A stretch of 64,000 nucleotides of DNA from Theristus sp. LFF4_11 (lineage: Eukaryota; Nematoda; Chromadorea; Monhysterida; Xyalidae). Location of the stretch: the NCBI GenBank assembly GCA_030248135.1, contig JASANC010002447.1, forward strand, positions 1 to 64,000, written 5' to 3'. The notes beneath the pieces are model-generated. The model had not been told where the DNA came from. It worked only from the letters and a program-made list of their open reading frames with translations, and did not search any database. The position numbers were made by a program, and so were the translations under genes. This document shows positions 47,468 through 57,800 of this stretch, piece after piece (position 1 is the stretch's first letter; the number at the start of each line of letters is the position of its first letter).

Positions 47468-49324
47468 AGAACATTTTCGAAGTGTATTTCCTGTTTCGCA
47501 ATCACCATTTGGCGCCGGTTCCACTGCATATGGCGCCGGACTAGAGTTGCCACGGTAGGCCTTTTTTGGTCACGGTACGGTTTACGGTTTGAGACGCAAT
47601 TTTTTTCACGGTTTCTGTACGGTACGGTAAATTGAAAAGCTCAACGGTACGGTTTTCGGTACGGTTTGAAAAATTTTAAAATCGCACGGTACGGTTTCGG
47701 TACGGTTACCGTGGATTTTGAATTTACACGGGCGGTAAACCGTATTTTTACGGTTTGAAAATTAAAAAGTAAAATGCACTGTGCTTCACTTTTTGTTTCT
47801 CTCTGTGCTATTTTGTTGTGTTGTATGTCGCCGTTCTCGTTCAGTCAGACAAGCAATGGAAGCGGCAGTGGGACAAAAACAAAACACAAACTTACACCAT
47901 CTACCTACACCATAGCAAGAGTACAGGAAGACCCAACCGAAACCTAAATCTACCACATCACAAGGTGGACCAGCACAGCACCAGAGTCAGACCAGCTGAA
48001 CCAACCCTGCGCTGCGTAAGGTGTGAAATCAAGATAATAAAGAAACAAATTGCATAGTGAATGGAGTTCAGTTGATGTGTGGACGCTTAATGTAATAATG
48101 TGGACGATGTAATAATTTAATCTCGAGAACCCGCTCGATAGTGCTTTTCAAACGTTTCAAATGTTTGTTTCAAGCTTTTCGATTAGGTGTCAGTTCTATG
48201 TCAAAGATGATTCTTTTATAACTCTGTTTCGCTAATTTTGCAATCGTTGACAATTTTTTTAAACTATTTGAATTTGCTGCCCCCGTTTGTTCTCGGTTAG
48301 TTAAGTTAAACTTGGTTAAAGTGAAGTCGTTCCCGTTAGACTTTTTCTGCGTGACATACACAAACTTGTTTAAACGTGACTTGATTGTTTGACAACTTCA
48401 TTTTTCAAAGTCGCTAAGTTTGACCCGAAGAGGCCCCTTTATTTTTTATTTTACAGAACTGGCCGGGAATCGATACCCGTTTATTTGCACAATCCCATTT
48501 GTGTTTTTTATGCCCGCTTTTGCACAAAAATGTTTTTTAAACAATATTGTTTCAGTTTCTACTGTTTAAAAATTGCAAATTTGTGTTCACCAAAATTTTG
48601 CTTTTTGAAAGTCACAGAATTTTAGTTAAAATCTTGTAAAAACTGCTGTTTGTTTAGTGTTCTCACAGTCACAATCGATCTTCATGACCTGTTTTATTGT
48701 CATTGATTATTAATTAGCGCGTGTTTTATTTTAGTTTTTTAGTATACACCAAAAAAAACTAAAAAAAGTAATGTGAAAGCCGTTGATTTTTACAACGGCA
48801 CAAAAAAACAAATAAAATTTTTATGTATCCGTGGGACAAGCAACCTATATGATACCAACAAAAAATCAAACGCACGCCACGCCACACACAGCGCACGCAC
48901 ACAAAAAAAGCTTGGTCAAACCGTCAATTTTGGAAAAAATACGACGGTTTCGGTACGGTTTGCCAAAATTTTGCCACGGTACGGTCAACGGTACGGTAAT
49001 TGTATTTTGATGACGGTACGGTTTTCGGTACGGTTTGGAAATTTTAAAATCGCACGGTACGGTCACGGTACGGTACGGTAAAACCGTACCGCCCGTATTT
49101 TTATGGTTTTTACGGTTACCGTGGCAACTATACGCCGGACATTGAAGCCGAGGCGACGACGAAGAGGTGGAAAGTTGATTTGGCTCCTCTGATGTCGATC
49201 TTTTTGTGCCAACCGCGAGTTCAAGTTTGATGAACAAACTGGAACAACACGACATAAGCACGGTCGCAGCACAGTGCGCTCAGATGCGGGGTGACATGGC
49301 TGAGCTGAAGAGCAAGAAAGAATG
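47468..49324 (+). pseudogene. Possible old exon interrupted by a hAT-like element
   Basis: After CTTGCAG (47461-47467) an open frame reads ENIFEVYFLFRNHHL and PLHMAPD up to the insertion point. Skipping 47542-49132 and one copy of its target duplication, the frame continues IEAEATTKRWKVDLAPLM. A second frame just after encodes SSLMNKLEQHDISTVAAQCA and MRGDMAELKSKKE followed by a stop at 49324. The two frames do not join without a shift. Not recognised; possibly a decayed gene end, possibly chance. Confidence 0.25.
47542..49132. mobile_element. hAT-like element with iterated TACGGT subterminal repeats
   Basis: 1591 bp, starting TAGAGTTGCCACGGTA and ending TACCGTGGCAACTATA, flanked by a perfect 8-bp duplication CGCCGGAC (47534-47541 and 49133-49140). 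Both subterminal 200-bp zones are packed with ACGGTACGGT and TTTCGGTACGG motifs, plausible transposase-binding repeats. The centre has only ORFs up to about 80 codons (47818-48057) with no recognisable transposase. Confidence 0.88.
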
Positions 49325-50316
49325 AGTGCCAAAATTGATAGTTTTCCCGGAATGTTGGTGCAAGTTTTGTTTCCAAATACAAATGGAAGTGAAAAGCAGC
49401 CAAATTAAAGCACAGTTTGTATTTCATTTCACTTCATTTTTATTTTTCGGGAATGTGCAGGAACTCCGTGGAACTGAACGCCGCATGCGTGGCAACTCCG
49501 AACTGAGAGGAGAAGAAAGAAGTTGCGAGTTGAAGAAAGTGCGCTCTTTATTATGTTTTTTGGGTTCTGCGACTCATTGCGTTTGCAGGCGTAGAAATGA
49601 TCAATTTGGTTATCAATGTTCATGTGGCAATTCAAAATAGCTTAAGTGATCCGGCCCTATTTCAGTGATTCGGATCGTTTTGCCAATTTTTAATTCCATC
49701 CCGCGTCATGCATGAAACTGTTCACTCGTACATTGTATGTGCGCATTTTGAGTCTCGGAACCAAAATGTAAGATACCGGTAATAGCTAGCTAGCTGCACG
49801 GCACCTCGTTATTCACACCATCATTCATACCGCACCGTCACAAAAGTGTGGTTCTACTTCTCAGCACGTTTGCTCAACACAAAAAATGGCAGCAATCCGA
49901 ATCACGGACATTTTTGATCTCTTCCTCCCGCACTATAATGTAAACATAATGTTTGTTTCTGTGAGAAAGGTGCGAATTTTCCGGATACAAACAGCATTTC
50001 ACACAACGTTTTGTTTATATGTTCCTGTGTGAAGCTTTTGAGATCCATAGAAAATTACCGTCGCGGAATTATTGACAATCACAGACGTCGTGGAATGACC
50101 GATCATCCGCACAAAACGTTAAAAAAACAAAAAGCCCACAATAATGTTCAACCGCAAAAATACTACATCGTCACGTTTGCATGAATTTTATATCATCAAA
50201 AAGCCCTGCGCAACGGCTTTCCAACAATGTGCATATTGTCAAAAAGCGAGGTTAACGGAGTGCAGAAATTCATAAAAAACTATCGAAATTTTACGCAAAA
50301 ATGCCGCCGCCGACCA
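49325..50316. other. Intergenic upstream of H1 gene 1
   Basis: AT-rich, with short ORFs and no recognised gene or shared repeat. The last part is promoter sequence of the first H1 gene. Confidence 0.4.
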
Positions 50317-50361
50317 GTTTATTCGCACGCGTTCGTTCAATAAACAGCCAGTTTCATCGCG
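50317..50361 (+). promoter_or_regulatory. Conserved H1 promoter block, gene 1
   Basis: GTTTATTCGCA (50317-50327) and GTTTCATCGCG (50351-50361) lie exactly 34 bp apart, as in the second H1 gene (52655 and 52689). They start 183 bp upstream of the ATG. Conservation amid unlike surrounding sequence suggests a shared regulator site. Confidence 0.65.
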
Positions 50362-50499
50362 GCTGTGCACGCTCTCACATAAACACAGCAGTAAACGCGC
50401 ATGTCTGCATTGTTGCGTTGCGTTGGTATATCGTTCGTGTACGTTCGTTCGTAGTGCTTTGCTCGTTGCTCGTGAAATCGAAACAAATAATCAGCGAAT

Positions 50500-51832
50500 A
50501 TGTCCACGCCAACCAATGCTCCTGTTGCCGTGGCCGCGCCGTCACCGAAGATGAAGAAGACCACCACCAAAAAGGTTGTTTGACTGCATTTTCATAAGTG
50601 ACGCCAATATGTACTTACAGTCGAGCTCTAAGTTGTAGGAAATCAACTGAATGTCTATTATTTAAAGTTCGACTGTTTTACTACCAAACGTCCAGTGCGA
50701 CTTCAAGTATGTTAAAACCTGTCACTTTCGCAGAATACAAACTTTGAATTATTGTAAGAAGAACAAATGTGCGGGTTTGGTTGGAATGAAACACCCCACA
50801 GGTTTTTGGCTAACAGGCAGTATGGTTTCTTGCAGTTCCGATCCCGTTATTCCTTGTTTCGCGTGATCTGTATTCAGCAAAAAAGTGACAGGTTTAAACA
50901 AACATACTGTACATTTGATGCTGGATTTATTATTGCATGTTGAATGACCAATGATACATAGATTTTATTCTTTCAGGCCGCTGCAGGTCCCAAGGCCGCG
51001 CCGACACACCCGACCTTCCAGGCGATGATCCAAGCTGCGATCAAGGCATCGACTGACAAGAAGGGTGTCAGCCGCCAGGCGATCCTCAAATACATCCTGC
51101 AGAACTACAAAGTCGGCGACAACGTTCTCAAGGTATGCATGCACTTGCTGTTGTTCCACATCAGAGTGCAATTATCGTATGAGTTATTATGAATAAGGAT
51201 AATTCCATACTGTCTGATTACCATCCATAATGATTATGATATTATCTTGCCTCGCAGTTGGATGTGATTCTTTTCCTATTTGGTTCAATATTTTATAAGG
51301 ATGTTTCATGTGTGTATAGAACGCCGATTTTCATCCAAACTTCAAACTTTTTTACAGATCAACTCGAACGTGCGTTTGGCGTTGCGTAAGGGTCTCAAAA
51401 AGAACCTCCTGAAGCAGGCGGGCACCGCAACCAACGGCCGTTTTAAGCTCGGCGACGCTGCACTGAAGAAACCAAAGGTCGCGAAGAAACCCAAAGCGAA
51501 GAAGCCAAAGAAGGTCGTCAAGAAAAAGAGTGAGTTTTTGCATTCTATTTTTGAGATAAGCCGTTGTTTATAATTTGGCAATTTTTTTACATGCAACATT
51601 TTGCTTTGAATTGAAACGTCCATTACCTTGTTTTTTAGCCTCCTCACCGCTGAAGAAGACCACCACGAACAAGAAGGTTAAAACACCGAAAAAGCCGACT
51701 GCCGCAAAGAAACCAAAATCACCGAAAAAGGCGAAAGCACCAAAGAAACCGAAGTCACCAATGAAAGTCAAACCGGTGACGAAGAAGACAACAATGAAAA
51801 AGACCGCAAAAAAGACGCCACAGAAGGCGTGA
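50500..51832 (+). CDS. Linker histone H1, gene 1, 4 exons
   Basis: Binds linker DNA at the nucleosome dyad and compacts chromatin. Exons 50500-50574, 50977-51132, 51358-51529 and 51639-51832 join in consistent phases (198 residues). A short Lys-rich N-tail (MSTPTNAPVAVAAPSPKMKK) leads to the winged-helix globular domain: HPTFQAMIQAAIKASTDKKG, VSRQAILKYILQNYKVGDNV, NVRLALRKGLKKNLLKQAGT and ATNGRFKLGDAAL. The C-tail has AKKPKSPKKAKAPKKP-type repeats with SP/TP kinase sites. Intron 2 cuts the globular domain after NVLK. The presence of introns and likely AATAAA near 52208 suggest a polyadenylated, replication-independent type. About 1 kb upstream of a second H1 gene. Confidence 0.95.
50618..50675. 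mobile_element. Palindromic MITE remnant, CAGTCGAACTCTAA family
   Basis: 58 bp from CAGTCGAGCTCTAAGTTG to AAAGTTCGACTG, preceded by TA, in intron 1 of H1 gene 1. A short deletion form of the element at 25264 and 57470. Confidence 0.65.
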
Positions 51833-52654
51833 AATTATTTTGATCGATAACTTTTGCTTTATTTATATCGCGGATGTTTGAGTCTCAGCAACTGTAACAC
51901 ACTGGTTGATGCTCAGAAGTTGACAGTTGAAAAGTTCTGATTGGAACTTCAGAAAATCATCAGTGTGTTACGGTCACGGTGTTAGTCAGTGTACAAAGAA
52001 TTGTTTTTTTGTCATACATTCCTGTGTTTGAAACAACCGAAGTGGTTTGATCAGTCTGCGTCCATGAATTTTTCTCAGTTGACACTGGGGACGTTTGATT
52101 GAACTGCTACTTCTGTTGTTTCTTAACACGTTTGATGTATTTTTCATTTTTTTCATTTTCATTTTTCATTTCATAAAATGTAATTGAGTGTAAAATTGAG
52201 TAAATGTAATAAATAAATTAAAACTCAAAGTTGAGGAACAGATACAAATAAGATGAACAACAATCAAAACGGACCTTTCAATTTGTATGTTTGTCTGAGA
52301 TGTGGAAAATCGAGTTTCTGAAGCATATACAAGCTGATCAGCCACGATTTAAAGTTTATTTTGAAGATTTTGCGGAACACACACTGCAACTGCCAAAACC
52401 CACATGTTTTCGGTCTCGGGTGATCACAGTCCTGAATTTTGATAACAAAACACTGCAACAAAATGGATCATTTTGTGCTAAAATAGTTTAGTAAGTGACC
52501 ACATTGATAAAAATTTAATTGGAGTTTGTAGCGGCAGCTTGCACAACGCAAGAGCTTTCAAATCATGTGCATGTTGTAATGGGTTTGCGTTACAGCTCGT
52601 TTGAAATTCGACGGAGAAAGCGGCAAATTTACACAAAACGCTGGCGCTGGCGGC
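51833..52654. other. Spacer between the H1 genes
   Basis: 3' flank of H1 gene 1, with AATAAATAAATT near 52209, and upstream region of gene 2. No further gene supported. Confidence 0.5.
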
Positions 52655-52699
52655 GTTTATTCGCATGGCACGACAAATTAAATAGACGGTTTCATCGCG
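52655..52699 (+). promoter_or_regulatory. Conserved H1 promoter block, gene 2
   Basis: GTTTATTCGCA (52655-52665) and GTTTCATCGCG (52689-52699), the same two 11-mers at the same 34-bp offset as in gene 1, 213 bp upstream of the ATG. The 23 bases between them differ between genes. Confidence 0.65.
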
Positions 52700-52867
52700 C
52701 GCGTGCGGGCACACTTATAATCGCTGGGCTCGTTTGCTTGATCACTTTTCTGTATTTCTTTGGTATTACTTTGTGTTGTGAATTCGTGTTTCCGCTGAAC
52801 TTTGTCGCGACCCGAGCGATTCCTTCCTTTGTGAAAGCAAAAAATCCATTCATCTCATCTCATCATC

Positions 52868-53856
52868 ATGTCGACTGTCAAGGATACGGAAACGAAGAAG
52901 GTTGTTTGTTATTCACTGTTCGACTGTTTTTTTTTTCAAAAACAAATTTGGCTCCGTTCGGTTCGGTATCGGTTGCCTTTTTTCCGTGAGTGGTTTATCC
53001 ATCGTTGACGACCGTGACTGTTTTTGTTGCAGCCGTCTGCTGCGCCGTCGCACCCGCCAACGTACAGCGCGATGATCCAGGCTGCGATCAAGGCGACGGC
53101 CGACAAGAAGGGCGCAAGCCGCCAGGCGATCCTGAAGTACATCTTGCAGAACTACGCGGTCGGCGACGACGTGCCAAAGGTTGCATTGGGTGCGGGCTTT
53201 GGATTTTGTTATCAGAGTGAAGTCATTCGTTTCTTTGATTGATCAACTATGTTGGGTTCAACAACCAAGTACACTCCGTGAACGTCGTGTGGAGGACGCA
53301 ATTTAGCGGGGCGCCATTGTGTTTCATTTGTGTTGCGTTGCTGCAGGTGACCAAGCACGTGCGTGTGGCGCTGCGTCACGGTCTCGAGAACAACACGCTG
53401 AAACAGGCGTCAACGGCGACGAACAGCCGTTTCAAGATTGGCGAAGCTGCGCTGAAGAAAACGAAGAAGGCTGCGAAGACGGAGAAGGCCACCGAGGGCG
53501 AGAAGAAGGGTGCGTGAGCGTGGACTATTTTTTTGGATTGTTTGTTTCGTTCAAAAATGATTGTTCCTTGTTTTCATGCACGGTGCTGAGGTCACTGAAG
53601 ATGACTCGGTTGTTGATTTTTGTTTGAGGCTCGCGTTTCTTTGTTGGCTGTTGCAGCCGAGTCGCCCGTGAAGAAAAAGACGCCCACAAAAAAAGAGACC
53701 GCAAAGGAAAAGAGCGCAAAGAAACCGGCCGCCAGCGCGAAAAAGGCTGCGTCACCGAAAAAAGCCAAAGCGCCAAAGTCGCAGAAGGCAAAACCGGTTG
53801 CTAAGAAGGCGGCGACGACACAGGCGAAGGCTAGGGCGCCAAGGAAGGGCGCTTAA
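52868..53856 (+). CDS. Linker histone H1, gene 2, 4 exons
   Basis: Exons 52868-52900, 53033-53179, 53347-53509 and 53657-53856 join in phase (180 residues). A short N-tail (MSTVKDTETKK) is followed by HPPTYSAMIQAAIKATADKK, GASRQAILKYILQNYAVGDD, VRVALRHGLENNTLKQASTA and TNSRFKIGEAALKK, then a Lys/Ala-rich tail with KKAASPKKAKAP. All three introns fall at the same positions as in gene 1, so the pair arose by tandem duplication. Differences in the globular domain (KVGDNVLK versus AVGDDVPK, RKGLKKN versus RHGLENN) reduce its positive charge and suggest weaker DNA binding or a different stage of use. Confidence 0.95.
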
Positions 53857-54809
53857 TCACCGTTGAATTGGAGCTTTACTTTGTTTGGTGCTTATGGCTC
53901 TTCGTGATGCAAGGCTGGCCACCAGTATTTTGTCGTTCAACATTTATTCAACAACAACAAGTCTCTACCACTTCGAGTATTGCATTCCGTACTGCCTTTA
54001 TTCTGGTGTATTTTTATTTTTTACTCTTACTTTTTGCCTTGCTACTTCCACCGTCTGTGTTTTGAGACATTCGTGTCGTATTTCGTTTTTCGATCGCAAG
54101 CACTAGTCTCTTCCTCAAAATGTTGGTCAGGGTTTTTTTGCTATTGTATCGGTGATTCAGTTGTACTAGTTGGAAAACGCACCCTGCTATAACTAACAAG
54201 TTGTGCTGATTGTTCTTTGTGCTTTCTATGATATCAGTGCTGAGCTGACCACGTAAGATTCACTTCCGATTAAATTATCATTTTTAAGGTGTTTTCTTTT
54301 TTGTTCAAGTCTTTCTTCGGGACCGCGTAAATGCAAAAATGAACGTGTAAAATTTGTGGACATCGAAACATCAATATGCTATTGGTTTTTGTCGTAACCG
54401 CACACGATTTGCGTGTCAACATGTACGATGCACAGCTTTTATAAATAAGGCACGGCACAGCACATGATGGTATCCCATTTAAGCATAACTGAGTTTCCAA
54501 ACGATATATAGGGTGACAAGACAAGATAAACAGACTGTGTGAAATCGTCTATCGCAAACTTGAAAAAATGTTACTCGGCCACCACGCCGCCATGCATTGT
54601 TGCGTCGTTGCCAATGGAGTCGGGATTGACTTGCCTGAAACAGCCATGCAAACGAGTGAGCTTTCTCTGGACGACAGAATCGCAAGCAATCAGTCAGCTG
54701 ATTCGGCGTTTTTCAATTTAGCTTACGGATTGCATCAATAAGTCCGATTCGGCCAATCAGCCTGCGAGAATACACAGCTCGCATATGTTTCAGAGTTTTG
54801 CCTGATGCA
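53857..54809. other. Intergenic between convergent H1 gene 2 and STAT
   Basis: Convergent 3' flanks. No gene or repeat recognised. Confidence 0.4.
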
Positions 54810-57800
54810 TCAGCAAAAGTGCCCACACAACTCCGGCACGCACTCGTAGTCCATGTTGTCCGGGACGCCCTGCGCCTGCGGGTGCACGAGCGCATCGCCC
54901 GTGAACTGCGCGGGCGCGGCGGCGCTCTGTGCGAACGCGTCCAGTCCGTGCATGAACGACGTCAGATCGTTCAACTGCGGCAGCATCGCCGTGTTGTTCA
55001 ACAGGTCAACGCCGAAGTTCGGCCCGAGCAACTGTTCGAGGCTTTCGTCCAAGGACACGGCGCCGCCGTGCTGCGAGACGCTGAACACTGACGACGGACT
55101 GTCCGTGACGTTCATCGGATAGCTGGTGGGCGCAAAAACGGAAGCTTTGCAAACGATGACGAGAAAGGAAAGTTGAAAATGAGATGATGCAGGGTTCCCA
55201 TGATAGACCGGGTTTTCTTTCTATGAGACGAGACAGCCAAGAGTCGCGCAAAACTGGAACCAAGTGACACGAGGAGGCACGTCTCGTGGCAACACTCAGT
55301 CAAAAACACCGCCTGAGTCAGTGCAAACCTGTCGTCAATGCCAGGCGAGCCGTGGCCGGCCGTCGATGGTGGCAGTCCCGCCGACGACGGCGATGAAGCA
55401 CCGAGTTGCTCGTAAGCACCTGTGGAGCCTGACGCTGCGCCACCGCCAAGAGGCCTGCAATTACACGGCGAAATTATTTAGACAAAAAACCGCACCTTTT
55501 GTTTTTCATCAAACGTACGGCATGTTGCAGTCGTTACAAGCGCAACAAAGCAAACTGCCCAAAAGATACAGTTCTGCTTACACAGAGTATCAGCAATGTG
55601 GAAAACATTGAATGCGGTGGTAAATAATCGGCCGTTTGAGTGCCTGACCAAGGACATCAAGTCAAGTATGCGGGTAAAGAAGTGAGAATGAAATCGGCAG
55701 GCCTAACAAACAAAAACAACCGCCCCGGCAGTACTATTCACCAAAATATCAAGCAAATCGTGCCGACTGACCCCTTTGCGACCATGATCACCTCGCTGCC
55801 GATGTACCCGTCGGGGCCAGCCGGCTGCGTTCGCTTCTGTTCGTCCTGCTCAAAGCGTTTCAACACGAGCGCCTTGTCGATGTCCGGGTACAAATGATGA
55901 CTGTGCTGCAACTGCGGACACTTGGCGATACGCTGACTCAGCGACAGTTGGTCGAGCTCTTTCACGACGAACGGCGCCAAGTGGAACGGGACGAGCGCTG
56001 CGAAAGAATTGATGACGCAATTGAACAGGGAAATTGAAAAAACAAACAAACAAATTGATTGTACAGTAAACGACAACATTGATTTAAATCCAAAAAAACA
56101 TAAACAGTTTGTTGTGTGAACATAAAACGGCGCAAGCGAACCATTGTGCTCTTGACAGACGAACGCGATGCTGACGGCGCCCGTCTGTGTGTCCGAGAAA
56201 CGCAACAGGAACGAGGCGCGGTCGTTGCGCACGAGCATCTCACTCGCCTCCTGCTTGCTGACGAAGCCGCACAGCCAGCCTGCAACGACAACAAAGCATG
56301 CCAGTCACTTACGGATACTCCATGGAGAATATAATACAGGCCAGCTGCTATACTGAAATCATCTACCAGCACCAGAGTGAAATGCAAACATTCAAAAATC
56401 AACCTTCGTCCCAGAAAATCTGCAACTTCTGTCGAATCAACTGCATCACGGAAAACAGCCACTCCCAAAACGAGAATGAAACGTCGTCGCGCAGGTTTTG
56501 CTGAAACGGTCAAAATGCAATGAAACATATTGCCAACTCCCGCATCATGCAGAGGCACTTAGGCACTAGAATTTCACGCTCATGTAGGTTGACCTGTTCA
56601 CGTAATTTTTTTCACCGAAAGGGATCAGCCAAACTGGAAGTGCGGAATCACGTGAAAAGCGCCTGTGACGCCATTTCGGTTCACCACTTTTCTACCAATA
56701 CACCATCCTTGCCCGTCATCCAATGTCGTCGTACCTTCGCGAATTTATGAAATGTGATTTTCGGCGCCATCAACGAGTCTTGACAGGGTTTTCCGTAAAG
56801 TTTCTCAGACAAATAGTGCAAGTCTCGGTCACTGAGCGGTCGCTTGACGCCTGTGAACCGAAGAAACTTGTGGTTCAAAACGGTGGCCAACTGCGGCCAG
56901 GTGACTTGGATGTCCGTCGACGGGTTTGGCGCCCAATTCTATAAAAATGCAGTGATATGAAAATGAAATAAAAAAGAAATATTTTGAATTACCGCATGAA
57001 GACCTTCAAAGAGAAGCGTGCTACCGCTGATGTAGCGTCAATCAATCAGACAATCAATACACACAAACCACGGAGCCAAATGCACGCTGCCAAAGGATTG
57101 CCGCTTGCGCATCGCAGTCTTGCGAGCCATGCACAGTCACCATAAGCGGCAGTGACAACGTCTGAAACACGGAAAACTAGATTGGACTCAATCTTTCACA
57201 GCGTTCAAGCCTGCTTGAAAACAATAACAATCCATAATGATAGCACGACAGCGCGTGCATGATCGAAACGAACCCAAAGATCGAATTTTCCAAGGTTTCC
57301 CAGTTGAAATGGAGAAATATTGAACAACAGAGCGTATTTTTGGTCGGTCGCCATCGCCGGCGACGACTTCTCGTTGCCACCCTTGGACACCGGTTTTCGT
57401 GGTGCGATTCGGGTTAGTTTCTGTGCACAGAGTTGCCAAAACACGAATTCAAATTTTCAGTTGAGAATACAGTCGAACTCTAAATTATAGGCAATCAGCT
57501 GATTGGTTGGTGATCACGATGTGCAGAGTAAATTCCGCCCCCACAGCGCAGTCAGTGCCTGCACAGAAAGCATGCATCGCGTGATCAGTCACCAACCAAT
57601 CAGCCGATTGCCTCTAAGTTAGAGTTCTTTGCGGTGTTGCAAAACTTGGAAATTCAGCGACAAACCGAATTCGTAAACGTAGCACACAAATGCCCCTTGT
57701 CGGTCAATTGCAGTTTCTCAAAGTCGTTGCTGATCGTGCCGACATCGTTTTTTCTGCAAAAAAATTACGCCACACATTTTCGAGTTTCTGCCAACGAAAG

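Noticed and set aside
47818..48057. Transposase fragment inside the TACGGT element
   Set aside because: No BED finger or hAT dimerisation motif can be seen; the ORF is short and Lys/Gln-rich only.
52519..52989. 156-codon ORF upstream of H1 gene 2
   Set aside because: It overlaps the conserved H1 promoter block and the first H1 exon in another frame, with no domain signal.
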